From the NCBI GenBank assembly GCA_026702755.1, contig JAPPBX010000051.1:1-55217 (forward strand): a stretch of DNA of 55,217 nt. The letters run 5' to 3'. Positions 43,580-51,959 of this stretch are shown here, in pieces (positions within the stretch are counted from its first letter, which is position 1; every line of letters begins with the position of its first letter). The position numbers were made by a program, and so were the translations under genes. This DNA comes from Candidatus Poribacteria bacterium. Lineage in GTDB: Bacteria; Poribacteria; WGA-4E; WGA-3G. The notes under the pieces were generated by a model. That model was not told where the DNA came from. It worked only from the letters and a program-made list of their open reading frames with translations, and did not search any database.

Positions 43580-43608
43580 ATTTTAACACACTTTCAGCGT
43601 AATTGCAA
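43580..43608 (-). promoter_or_regulatory. Promoter of the HNH-rnpA-yidD-yidC operon
   Basis: Minus-strand TTGCAA (43603-43608), a 17-bp spacer and TAAAAT (43580-43585), about 60 bp before the HNH start codon. Confidence 0.7.
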
Positions 43609-43697
43609 CTAAAATCTCCATATTTACGGAAATAGATGTCCTCATTCTTCTTTAGATTGAAGCACCTCTAAGCAAGACAGAGATCCCGACCAAGACG

Positions 43698-43778
43698 CTA
43701 TACATATACCGCCCCTATGGGGCTTGATTTTTTGATGATACACACTTCTACACAGATATCGCCCAACGGGGCTAAAGA
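43698..43778. repeat. Two copies of family B element (ACATAT-CCCC-loop-GGGG type)
   Basis: CTATACATATACCGCCCCTATGG... (43698-43727) and CTACACAGATATCGCCCAACGGGGCT... (43748-43778) are adjacent variants of the element seen around 50000-50380 and 55000-55140. Each has a short GC hairpin such as GCCCCTATGGGGC. They fill the middle of the 406-nt gap 43552-43957, which otherwise holds only promoter-like sequence and the 7-bp array. Confidence 0.65.
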
Positions 43779-43856
43779 TGTTTCCAGCAAACTATTGCTC
43801 GACCGCACCGTATCTTCTCCATTCTCCACTGGCAAGAGTTCCTAACATCACCTACT

Positions 43857-43877
43857 GACAACCGATAACTAATAACT
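43857..43877. repeat. 7-bp tandem repeat (family C)
   Basis: GACAACC, GATAACT, AATAACT give three 7-bp units about 80 bp before the CRTAC1 gene. A TATAAT follows at 43911-43916 without a clear -35. Confidence 0.65.
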
Positions 43878-43957
43878 GAAATTAAGGCACACCCGATTTA
43901 CGGTTTTGTGTATAATGTTCAGTAGAACGCGAATCGAGTTCCAAAAGAGGAGTTTGA

Positions 43958-45565
43958 ATGCACAATACGTTACGGAAAGCCGTTGTCATCTTGAGCCTTG
44001 GGTTTACCTTGAGCAGTTATGCATCTGATATCCAATTTGTCGATGTCACCGAACAGGCAGGTATCCATTTTGAGCACGCTGGCGGTATCGACTTACGTGT
44101 GCTGCCTGCACTCGTCGGTTCAGGTGCAGCGTGGTGCGACTACAATAATGACGGTAGATTAGACCTTTACATTGTCAACGGTTCCTTAGTTCGACCCGCA
44201 GCGGACGCTGTCCTCCCAAAAAACACGCTCTACCGAAATAACGGTGATGGTACCTTCACGGATGTAACCGATGTCGCTGGCGTTGGCGATACCGGTTGGG
44301 GCATGGGATGCGCTTTCGCAGATTACGACAACGACGGTGATGCCGACCTCTATGTCACGAACTATAAAGCGAATCTGTTTTATCGGAATAACGGTGATGG
44401 CACTTTCAAACGCTTCTCATCGGGTGCAGGAGGCGTTGGACATAACGGTTTCGGTGCTGGTATCGCGTGGGGCGATTACGATAGCGACGGCTATCTTGAT
44501 CTTTACATCGGCAACTATATTGAATATACCAAAGTGCCGCAGGGAGATGAAGTCTTTTTCCCTTACGACTTCTTCGGACAGGCAAACGTGCTCTATGTGA
44601 ACAAGGGAGATGGCGGGTTCATCGATATAACAAATGCTGCCAAAGTGAATGGTGGGTTTCATCTGACACTTGGGGTCGCTGCAGCAGATTACGATACCGA
44701 TGGCGATCTGGATCTCTATCTCGCCAATGATACCGACCAGAATATTCTCTATCGTAACGACGGAGAACTAACGTTCACAAATACAAACCGTCCAGACGCA
44801 CGGAGTCATACCGGCGATATCCGAAGCGGTATGGGCGTTGCTTGGGGCGATTACGATATCGATGGCGATTTAGATCTTTTTGTTACAAATTGGTTGGACG
44901 AAAACAATGTCCTCTATAGAAATAACGGCGATGGCACCTTCGCTGATGTCTCCGCGCAGAGCGGTATTTTCGAGTCCGGACTCGGTAAAACATGTTGGGG
45001 CACCGCAATGTTTGATGCGGATAACGACGGCGATTTAGATATCTTCTTTGCGGCGGGTCACATTGATCCGGCTTCGTGGGAAGCGCACGGGCAACCTGAT
45101 GTCTTTCTTGAAAACAGTGGTGATGGCACCTTCGTTGACATTTCTGAAACTGTAGGACTACGGAACTTCGGTTCGTACGGCGTTGGTAGAGGCGTAGCGA
45201 TCGGAGATTACGATGCCGATGGTGACTTGGACATCTTTATTGTCAACAGCGGAGCGAAACCGATGCTGCTCCGAAACGATGGAGGCAACCGGCAGCAGTG
45301 GCTTCAGATCCGCACAGTTGGCACGGTGAGCAACCGTGATGGTATTGGCGCACTCGTGAAGGTAAGTGCAGGTGATCTTCATCAGGTCCAACAAGTAACA
45401 GCGGGGGACAGTTACCTCTCCCAGAACAGTCTTGAGGTCGAATTTGGGCTTGCACACCACAAAGTGGTGGATAAGATTGTCATTCAGTGGCCGAGTGGAA
45501 TTGTGCAAACGTTGACCGATGTGAAAGCGAATCAGCGGCTTGTTGTCGCTGAACCAACAGAGTGA
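43958..45565 (+). CDS. CRTAC1-family secreted protein (VCBS/FG-GAP repeats, ASPIC/UnbV domain)
   Basis: A signal peptide (AVVILSLGFTLSSYAS) leads into IQFVDVTEQAGIHFEH and at least five VCBS/FG-GAP blades with calcium-binding loops such as DYDNDGDADLYVTNY, DYDSDGYLDLYIGNY, DYDTDGDLDLYLAND and DYDADGDLDIFIVNS. The C-terminus (about residues 450-530) is an ASPIC/UnbV domain: RDGIGALVKVSAG, VTAGDSYLSQNSLEVEFGL, IVIQWPSG. It is predicted to be an extracellular beta-propeller for adhesion or carbohydrate binding. GAGGAG lies 6-7 nt before the ATG. Confidence 0.92.
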   Translation: MHNTLRKAVVILSLGFTLSSYASDIQFVDVTEQAGIHFEHAGGIDLRVLPALVGSGAAWCDYNNDGRLDLYIVNGSLVRPAADAVLPKNTLYRNNGDGTFTDVTDVAGVGDTGWGMGCAFADYDNDGDADLYVTNYKANLFYRNNGDGTFKRFSSGAGGVGHNGFGAGIAWGDYDSDGYLDLYIGNYIEYTKVPQGDEVFFPYDFFGQANVLYVNKGDGGFIDITNAAKVNGGFHLTLGVAAADYDTDGDLDLYLANDTDQNILYRNDGELTFTNTNRPDARSHTGDIRSGMGVAWGDYDIDGDLDLFVTNWLDENNVLYRNNGDGTFADVSAQSGIFESGLGKTCWGTAMFDADNDGDLDIFFAAGHIDPASWEAHGQPDVFLENSGDGTFVDISETVGLRNFGSYGVGRGVAIGDYDADGDLDIFIVNSGAKPMLLRNDGGNRQQWLQIRTVGTVSNRDGIGALVKVSAGDLHQVQQVTAGDSYLSQNSLEVEFGLAHHKVVDKIVIQWPSGIVQTLTDVKANQRLVVAEPTE

Positions 45566-45649
45566 CGGGCAAAAAAACTTGCAAATCGCATTGTGAATGT
45601 GTTATTCTTAATATGTTCACATTTTTTGTTACAATCTAAGGAGGAAAGT

Positions 45650-46300
45650 ATGCGACAGAGTCTATTCTTGGTAATTTTACTCACCGTATTTGCTACAGGA
45701 ACGATGATCCACGATGCCAGTTCTGCCGAAGAGATTCGGGTATGGGGTGGCAAGGCGCAGGATTTCAAAGATTCCAAGGGTCGTACCTGGCACGGTGGAC
45801 AGAACGAGAAAAAAGCCTGGGGCGGCTGGATTGAAAAGTTGCCGCGTACGGCAGAGGTTGTACAACTTACAAAAGATGCCGAAAAACTGGCGAAAGCGGA
45901 AGGCTACGATAAAGAGCTCTTTTATGCCGTTAGTTGGGCACAGTTTCCTGATGTCGTCAAGATGGAACTGAATACCGGCAAAGGTATGTTCAATGTTACC
46001 TATCTCGTCGGTGAGCACTGGTCTCCCAAAAACCGCGGTTTCGATATTATTATTGAAGACGAGATTGTTGAAGAGGAATATGTGACACCGGGTCATCATG
46101 AGATAGATATTAAGCGGTATGAGGGCATTGAGGTTAAGGACAAGGTGATGAGCTTTGAGTTTGCTGGCAATCCAAAGACGGGTGCCGGAGATCTCAACGC
46201 TATGTTCAGTGGGATAGAAGTCATTCCCGCATTAGCCGTTGACCCGAAGCAGAAAGCCACGACGACATGGGGTATGCTGAAATCGGAACGGCAAAACTAA
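45650..46300 (+). CDS. Secreted malectin-like protein, paralogue 1
   Basis: The 216-residue protein has a signal peptide (SLFLVILLTVFATGTMIHDASS) and a single beta-rich domain starting EEIRVWGGKAQDFKDSKGRTW, with LFYAVSWAQFP, VTYLVGEHWSPKNRGFDI and EFAGNPKTGAGDLNAMFSGIEV. The pattern resembles malectin-type carbohydrate-binding modules (inference). ATG at 45650 is chosen because AAGGAGG lies 6 nt upstream; an earlier ATG at 45593 is not needed. It is a close paralogue of the next gene. Confidence 0.8.
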   Translation: MRQSLFLVILLTVFATGTMIHDASSAEEIRVWGGKAQDFKDSKGRTWHGGQNEKKAWGGWIEKLPRTAEVVQLTKDAEKLAKAEGYDKELFYAVSWAQFPDVVKMELNTGKGMFNVTYLVGEHWSPKNRGFDIIIEDEIVEEEYVTPGHHEIDIKRYEGIEVKDKVMSFEFAGNPKTGAGDLNAMFSGIEVIPALAVDPKQKATTTWGMLKSERQN

Positions 46301-46321
46301 TAATAGAAGGAGGCAATTTTG

Positions 46322-46969
46322 ATGAGACTATTCAGTGTTTTAACAATAGTGCTTTTCTTGGCTATGTTTGCACTACCGACGCTGCTACCGGCGGAGGAAT
46401 TCCGAGTGTGGGGCGGCAAGACAGATGACTTCACTGATTCGCAGGGTCGTGTCTGGAAGGGCGCGCAGCAGGAAAACCAATCATGGGGTGGGTGGATAGA
46501 GCTGGCACCTCGCACCGCCGAAGTAAAAGAGTTGACAGCCGATGCACAAGCACAGGCTGAAGCCGCTGGCTACGACGTGGACCTCTTCTACGCTGTCAGC
46601 TGGGCACAGTTTCCTGCCACTGTTAAGTATCAATTTAAAACCGGCGACGGCGCTTTTGATGTTACCTATCTCGTCGGTGAGCACTGGTCGCCGAACAACC
46701 GTGGTTTCGATATCTTCATTGAAGAGGAAAACGTTGAACCGCTCTACGTTACACCGGGTAGACATGAGATTGATATCAAGACCTATCCAGGGATTATAGT
46801 GAGCGATGGCACCCTTGATTTCGACTTCGCTGGGAATGCTGAGACCGGCGCAGGCGATCTGAACGCGATGTTCAGTGCCTTGGAAGTTGTACCCGCTGTG
46901 AGCACCGCTGTCGATCCGAAGCAGAAACTCACAACAACGTGGGGCGCGTTGAAAGACAACCGTCAATAA
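46322..46969 (+). CDS. Secreted malectin-like protein, paralogue 2
   Basis: The 215-residue protein matches its upstream neighbour along its full length: EEFRVWGGKTDDFTDSQGRVW, LFYAVSWAQFP, VTYLVGEHWSPNNRGFDI, DFAGNAETGAGDLNAMFSALEV and a shared DPKQK...TTTWG tail. A signal peptide precedes. ATG at 46322 has GGAGG 9 nt upstream. The pair arose by tandem duplication and ends at a strong terminator. Confidence 0.8.
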   Translation: MRLFSVLTIVLFLAMFALPTLLPAEEFRVWGGKTDDFTDSQGRVWKGAQQENQSWGGWIELAPRTAEVKELTADAQAQAEAAGYDVDLFYAVSWAQFPATVKYQFKTGDGAFDVTYLVGEHWSPNNRGFDIFIEEENVEPLYVTPGRHEIDIKTYPGIIVSDGTLDFDFAGNAETGAGDLNAMFSALEVVPAVSTAVDPKQKLTTTWGALKDNRQ

Positions 46970-46990
46970 GACACGTACTCAATCGAAAAA

Positions 46991-47023
46991 AGCCCGCGGT
47001 ATTCTCGTTACCGTGGGCTTTTT
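46991..47023 (+). terminator. Rho-independent terminator
   Basis: AGCCCGCGGTA (46991-47001) pairs with TACCGTGGGCT (47009-47019; one wobble) around a 7-nt loop, followed by a T run to 47023. A matching A run precedes the stem, so it can also serve the convergent cysteine hydrolase gene. Confidence 0.9.
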
Positions 47024-47044
47024 GTTATGTGGTTGTCGGCTATT

Positions 47045-47824
47045 TCAAACCTTCGGTGTTGTCAAATCACCGCTTAGGATTGTGGGGCACCAGAATTTCT
47101 CAATATACTCAATGATTAACTGGGTCCCCGCTTCATGACTAACATAAGGCGGTTTGAAGGGATTGTACATCGCATCGGTGAGATCGCGTGCGAGAACAGC
47201 ATTGACCCCCCAGCGTACCATCTGTTTAATCGCGAAAGAACGTCCCAGAACGCACATATTCGTATGAACACCCATGAAGATGATATTCTTGATACCCTTG
47301 TGGTTCAATAAGTTGTAGACCTCCTGCCCGTTGTCGCTGATGGCATCTGTATCAGAAATTTCAATGGCTGGATGTTGACGGTGCCACGCCTTGTAGCCAT
47401 CGGTTTCGCCGGTGTCTGAGCCACCATCGGATGCATCAACGGGTAAAGGTGGGTCGGGTATCTCGCGTTCAGGGGGTGTATCGGTATGTGGCAGCTCTAA
47501 CACTGAACGCCGTGCCGGGTGCGCTTCGTAGAAATCCATCGTATCGGAAGGGGCATGGATAATCTGCACACCGCTTTGTCTCGCCCGATCAAGCACGATG
47601 TTCATCCGAGGTGCCATGATGTTCACGCGCTCCGTCGCTCCCCACGACCAGTGTTCGTTCCACATATCGACAACAACGATAGCGGTTTCAGAGGTGTTCC
47701 AATTGATTTCTTCTTCAATGACGCGCCAGCCGTTTCTGCCGACTGTCCGTGCTTCCTGTCGGCGGGTTGAGAGCGATAGCGTTCCAGTTGCTGAAAAGGT
47801 ATGGCTTAGTAGGTTAAGTAGCAT
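47045..47824 (-). CDS. Cysteine hydrolase (isochorismatase-like)
   Basis: The 259-residue protein has TAIVVVDMWNEHW with the catalytic Asp at about residue 53 and GVHTNMCVLGRSFAIKQM with the nucleophilic Cys at about 193. The fold hydrolyses amides or vinyl ethers; the substrate is not evident. A 50-residue acidic/Pro-rich insertion (TDTPPEREIPDPPLPVDASD) is longer than in simple isochorismatases. Its start overlaps the end of rimI by 11 nt. Confidence 0.85.
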   Translation of the reverse strand: MLLNLLSHTFSATGTLSLSTRRQEARTVGRNGWRVIEEEINWNTSETAIVVVDMWNEHWSWGATERVNIMAPRMNIVLDRARQSGVQIIHAPSDTMDFYEAHPARRSVLELPHTDTPPEREIPDPPLPVDASDGGSDTGETDGYKAWHRQHPAIEISDTDAISDNGQEVYNLLNHKGIKNIIFMGVHTNMCVLGRSFAIKQMVRWGVNAVLARDLTDAMYNPFKPPYVSHEAGTQLIIEYIEKFWCPTILSGDLTTPKV

Positions 47825-48281
47825 CGGTTTCTACTCCTTTTCGTAAAACATAAGCGTCTTTATACCGTCCGTAGTAATTTTTTCGGATGCCACAGATGCG
47901 GAACCCGAACTGCCGGTAGAGATATTGTGCCGGTAAATTGCTAACGGCGACCTCTAAGAAAACCTCGTGTCCATCGTATGCCTGTATTGTTTCCAAGGCA
48001 GAGGCGAGCAGGTATCTACCGATACCTTGCCGCCGATAGACAGCCGGTACCGCGAGGTTCAGGACCTGTGCTTCTTCATGGAGAATAGTGAACACAATGT
48101 AGCCAACGAGGGTATTTTCACGCCGTGCGACGTAAACATGTTCGTACGACTTGGGTTGCTTCAGAGACAACGTGAAGTCGGCTTCGCTCCACGGATTGTC
48201 AAAGCATTCATTTTCGATTTCCAGGACCTTCTGTAGGTCGCACAAGCACATCGGTTCAAACGTGAGATTTTGGGTCGTCAT
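47814..48281 (-). CDS. rimI: Ribosomal protein S18-alanine N-acetyltransferase
   Basis: The 155-residue GNAT protein has the acetyl-CoA loop RRQGIGRYLL (about residues 82-91), VLNLAVPAVYR before it, and FLEVAVSNLPAQYLYRQFGFRICGIRKNYYGRYKDAYVL, the RimI C-terminal block with YY and the EVxxxNxxA segment. It acetylates the N-terminus of S18 or a similar target. It overlaps the cysteine hydrolase start. Confidence 0.9.
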   Translation of the reverse strand: MTTQNLTFEPMCLCDLQKVLEIENECFDNPWSEADFTLSLKQPKSYEHVYVARRENTLVGYIVFTILHEEAQVLNLAVPAVYRRQGIGRYLLASALETIQAYDGHEVFLEVAVSNLPAQYLYRQFGFRICGIRKNYYGRYKDAYVLRKGVETDAT

Positions 48282-48843
48282 TTGCGTAGATAGATGTAGG
48301 AAAATTGAAGAGCATCGCAGTTTATTTCGCTTTCATAAAGATAGCGAAAGTATAGCATAATGTAGGAAGGGATGTCAAATGATTAGAGTTACAGAGTTAT
48401 GAACGCAGTGGTGAAAAAACAACAAAACATCAAACACCACAGAATTTTCGATTCTCTCAAAATTGACCGAAAACCTAAGCTGCCAAAGGGTTGAGAAGCG
48501 ATTTTGAAAATTTCATGGGTGGTTAAATCGGTCAAAATTCTGTTATTTTCTGTTGTGAATTCGACACGTCATTGCGTCTTTTAAGGTGACAGAAGTAGAA
48601 GATATTAGCAACTTTGAGAGAGAATAAAACCAATATGTGAATTATAAATATACTATAAGTTAACTATCATAATGCGTATTGATATGTTATTAGAATATAC
48701 TTCGTTCTGTCGGTTGCATGGGATAAATCGTTCCTACAGAAGAACTGAATGCCTTTGATTTAGCGGTTTTTCGGTGTTGTTTTTTTTCGAGAAGTCTGTT
48801 ATAATTTGCTTATGTGGAATTCGTGTAGAAGAAGGAGCATATC
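48282..48843. other. Gene-free AT-rich interval with an imperfect inverted repeat
   Basis: No convincing gene was found in these 562 nt. ACAGAATTTT...GACCGA (48439-48448 and 48465-48470) is the inverse of TCGGTCAAAATTCTGT (48528-48543), apart from a 16-nt insertion in the left arm. The right part carries the promoter at 48777-48805. Confidence 0.5.
48777..48805 (+). promoter_or_regulatory. Promoter of the aminotransferase gene
   Basis: TTGTTT (48777-48782), a 17-bp spacer and TATAAT (48800-48805), 38 bp before the ATG, which itself has AAGGAG about 6 nt upstream. Confidence 0.75.
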
Positions 48844-49989
48844 ATGAAAGACTTTGGTTTTACAGGTGGGCGTCCGGATCCGTATACATTTCCGACAGAG
48901 GGTTTAATTGCGGCGAGCGAAAAGGCACTCCGTAAGTTAGGCGGCGATCTGGTTAACTATCCGGGTGAATCTGGTTATGAGGGTTTGCGTGAACTGGCAT
49001 CAATGCGGTTTGAACGACGTGAAGGTGTCCCGCTCCCGATAGATAACATTTCAATTACCTCCGGCTCCATGCAGGCGTTGGAATTGGTATTGGGAACGCT
49101 TATCAACCCCGGCGATACGGTATTGACAGAGGAATACACTTATAGTGGGACCCTCGGTATCATGCGCCATTTCAAAGCAAACATTGTTGGCGTGCCGATG
49201 GATTATATTGATGGGATGGACATGGATGCGCTGGAAGCGAAACTCAAGGAGCTCAAGCAGAAAAATATCCGTCCGTCGTTGATTTACACGACATCGAACC
49301 ATCAGAACCCGACAGGGGCGATTCTCTCGCTTGAACGCCGACATCGGATGTTGGCTTTAGCGGAAGAATATGATACATTAATTGTTGAAGACGATTGCTA
49401 CGGCGATATTGACTTCACATCAACCCCTACACCCGCTGCGCTTTTTAAGTTAGATACTGCAAATCGGGTGATCTTTATTGCCACTTTCTCGAAAATCTTG
49501 GGTGCGGGTGTTCGTCAAGGTTATTTCGTGGCGAGACAGCCGTATTACGGACAGATCCATCAAAACCGATGGGACGGTGGAACGAGTGCGCTCGCGAGTG
49601 CGATCGTTGCTGAATTCTTCATGGAACACCTCGAATCACACCTCGTGAAGACGAATGCTGCTGTTGGTGCGAAATGTCGCGCAGTGGTAGATACACTTGA
49701 TAAGCACGTCAGCGACCTCTGCACATGGACACGACCGCGCGGTGGACTTTTCCTTTGGATAGATTTACCGGAAACGACAGACCTAAACAAATTACAGGAA
49801 CTCGCTTCGGCAAAAGGGGTTGGCTATAGTAATGGGAGTGCTTTCCATTATGCAAACGAACCTGTAAAAGCGATTCGACTTGCTTATGCTTACTGCCATG
49901 TGGACGATGTTCCTGAAGGGATTACTTACCTGTGTGAGGCTATTCGAGCGGCGCAGGTGAGTTCGGCAGACGTAGCAGCAGGAGATTAG
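48844..49989 (+). CDS. PLP-dependent class I/II aminotransferase
   Basis: The 381-residue protein has NYPGESGYEGLRELAS, ITSGSMQALELVLGTLINPGDTVLTEEYTYSGTLG, TTSNHQNPTGAILSLERR (conserved Asn), VEDDCYGDID (Asp binding the pyridine N) and ATFSKILGAGVRQGYFVA with the Schiff-base Lys. This is the MocR/2-aminoadipate aminotransferase-like clade without a DNA-binding domain. Exact substrate unknown. It stands alone with its own promoter. Confidence 0.92.
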   Translation: MKDFGFTGGRPDPYTFPTEGLIAASEKALRKLGGDLVNYPGESGYEGLRELASMRFERREGVPLPIDNISITSGSMQALELVLGTLINPGDTVLTEEYTYSGTLGIMRHFKANIVGVPMDYIDGMDMDALEAKLKELKQKNIRPSLIYTTSNHQNPTGAILSLERRHRMLALAEEYDTLIVEDDCYGDIDFTSTPTPAALFKLDTANRVIFIATFSKILGAGVRQGYFVARQPYYGQIHQNRWDGGTSALASAIVAEFFMEHLESHLVKTNAAVGAKCRAVVDTLDKHVSDLCTWTRPRGGLFLWIDLPETTDLNKLQELASAKGVGYSNGSAFHYANEPVKAIRLAYAYCHVDDVPEGITYLCEAIRAAQVSSADVAAGD

Positions 49990-50580
49990 TATTCTATAGA
50001 CATATCACCCCTAATGAAGATTAAGAATTTAATTGGGTAATGTATGTGTTCATTGTCTGAATCACGGAGAACACGGAGGACGCGGAGGACACGGAAATTG
50101 TGGCGTGCGGGGTGTTCATCGTCTGAAGCAGGATTTACAGGATTCTAAGGATTCACAGGATTATGGAGTCTTCTTGATTGAAAACTGTGCTTTATAGAAT
50201 TACCCAAATATTTTATTAAACTGCATACGGGGTGAGGAAAGAGACGAAAACCCTTTCTGAAATGTGCAAAACTCGTTAGTAGCAACTTGGGTTATTTATA
50301 GACATAGCACTCCTACGGAGTGCGGTCCCTTAAATACACCGTTTCTATAGACATATCACCCCTACGGGGTGAGGAAAGTATCCGAAAAACCGTGTTAGAA
50401 TGCCAAAAATCCGCTGGTAGCAACTTGGGTTATAAGAAGGGATTTTCAAAAAATTTGAAAATTCTCGTGCCTAATGTCATCTACCAGTTAGATAAAAACG
50501 TTACAGTTTTACAAGAGAGTTTATCGCGTGCGGGTCTTGTTGTGTGAAAAATCTATCGGTATGGGAAAGGAGTCGAATTT
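49990..50580. repeat. Intergenic repeat block (left): family B copies, 9-bp repeat, GGATTTACAGGATT element
   Basis: No gene is supported. Contents in order: a family B copy ending in GAAGATTAAGAATTTAAT (49992-50040); a 9-bp tandem repeat ACGGAGAAC/ACGGAGGAC/GCGGAGGAC (50064-50099); a CTGAAGCAGGATTTACAGGA element (50123-50163); a truncated family B copy near 50220; and two further copies (50291-50325 and 50343-50378) with hairpins such as CACCCCTACGGGGTG. The phrase GTAGCAACTTGGGTTAT occurs twice (near 50280 and 50418). Several modules reappear at 54905-55140. Confidence 0.75.
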
Positions 50581-51948
50581 TTGCGTAATATTATTCTCAT
50601 TTCATTGGATACGTTGCGGGCATCGAGTATGAGTTGCTACGGGCATCGCAACTTGACGACACCGCATCTTGATGCGCTTGCGGAGGGATCGGTGCTTTTT
50701 GAGAAGTGTATCAGTCCACATATCCCCACGCACCCTGCCCATACAACCATATTTACTGGCAAGGATGTTTTGTCGCACCAAATTATTACGCAGGGTGGAA
50801 CGCTTAACCTCGCAACGGACGTGCAGACGATTCCAGAGTTACTGAGTGAGGCGGGCTATTTCACCGTTGCAGCGGACAATTTGGGACGTTGGTTCCAGCG
50901 CGGTTTCCCTGAAGCACAGTATCGCGGTTACCGGTGGGAGACGGGCTACCGCAATGCCCGAAAGGCGGAAGCGGTCAACCAGACAGCGATCGAACTCTTG
51001 GACCTCGCCCAAGCGCAAGACAAACCTTGGTTCGCCTTTCTCCACTACTGGGATCCACACACGCCTTATCTGCCACCGCTGCCATTCGAGCGAATGTTTT
51101 ATAGTGGAGACGAATGTGATCCGAACAATCAAAGCATGGACGCTGTCTATGCATGTGAGCCTTTTACGGACTATTTTCGTCAATGGATGTGCACACCGGA
51201 TCCCGCGGACCCAGATAACATTGCCAAAAAACGACTTTGGACGGACAGGCGGTATGTGAACGCGCAATACGATGCTTCGATCGCTTATATGGACGCATGC
51301 CTCGCGCAGTTGTTCCGATACCTACACGACTGCGGGCAGCTTGAGGAGACGCTACTGATTATCACTGCTGACCACGGTGAAGAACTTGATGAACACGAAC
51401 TCTGGTATGATCATCATGGGCTTTATGAGACGAATTGCCATGTGCCGTTGATCGTTCACTGCCCCGCGCTTATTCATGAGGGACAGCGGCTTGGAGGGCT
51501 TGTCCGCCTTACCGATATTGCTCCGACGATCCTTGATTATGCGGGACTCACCGCAGTGGCGGAACGTGAACAGATGGACGGCACAAGTATGCGTGCCTTG
51601 ATGGAGAACGGTACGCACGATGGGACGACAGAAGCGGTCTATCTGACCGAGTGTGGATGGATGAAAAAGCGAGGCTGGCAGACGCAGAAATGGAAATTGA
51701 TTGTTGAAACCGGTGGTACACCGGCTGTCTACAATACGCCGGATTTAGAACTCTACGATCTTGAAGAGGATCCAGATGAGGTCTACAATCTGGCTGAAGA
51801 AGCGGATGATGTTGTTGAACGTTTGAAAGCCGATATGGCGGCGTTTCTGCAACGTCGACTTGCTGAGACGGGACTGCCCGATCCAACGGTTGAACAAGAG
51901 ATTACTATGCGGCGCATCGGTGATAAATCCAAAGCAGTGCCGCTTTAG
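50581..51948 (+). CDS. Sulfatase-family hydrolase lacking the formylglycine cysteine
   Basis: The 455-residue protein belongs to the sulfatase/alkaline-phosphatase superfamily: NIILISLDTLRASSMSCYG with the first metal Asp (D10), ITADHGEELDEHELWYDHHGLYETN and VPLIVHCP. The usual C/S-x-P-x-R signature before TG is instead THPAH (residues 50-54): Cys is Thr50 and Arg is His54. FGly cannot form there, and Thr nucleophiles occur in related phosphodiesterases and phosphoglycerol transferases. It may therefore act on a phosphate or phosphonate ester (inference). It starts at TTG with AAAGGAG about 9 nt upstream. No signal peptide is seen. Confidence 0.85.
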   Translation: MRNIILISLDTLRASSMSCYGHRNLTTPHLDALAEGSVLFEKCISPHIPTHPAHTTIFTGKDVLSHQIITQGGTLNLATDVQTIPELLSEAGYFTVAADNLGRWFQRGFPEAQYRGYRWETGYRNARKAEAVNQTAIELLDLAQAQDKPWFAFLHYWDPHTPYLPPLPFERMFYSGDECDPNNQSMDAVYACEPFTDYFRQWMCTPDPADPDNIAKKRLWTDRRYVNAQYDASIAYMDACLAQLFRYLHDCGQLEETLLIITADHGEELDEHELWYDHHGLYETNCHVPLIVHCPALIHEGQRLGGLVRLTDIAPTILDYAGLTAVAEREQMDGTSMRALMENGTHDGTTEAVYLTECGWMKKRGWQTQKWKLIVETGGTPAVYNTPDLELYDLEEDPDEVYNLAEEADDVVERLKADMAAFLQRRLAETGLPDPTVEQEITMRRIGDKSKAVPL

Positions 51949-51959
51949 AGGGGAACATC

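Noticed and set aside
43552..43957. Replication origin near rnpA/yidC
   Set aside because: No dnaA or dnaN gene and no cluster of TTATCCACA-type boxes was seen; only repeats and promoters.
50320..50547. 75-codon plus-strand ORF
   Set aside because: It is made largely of family B repeat sequence, has no ribosome-binding site and resembles no protein.
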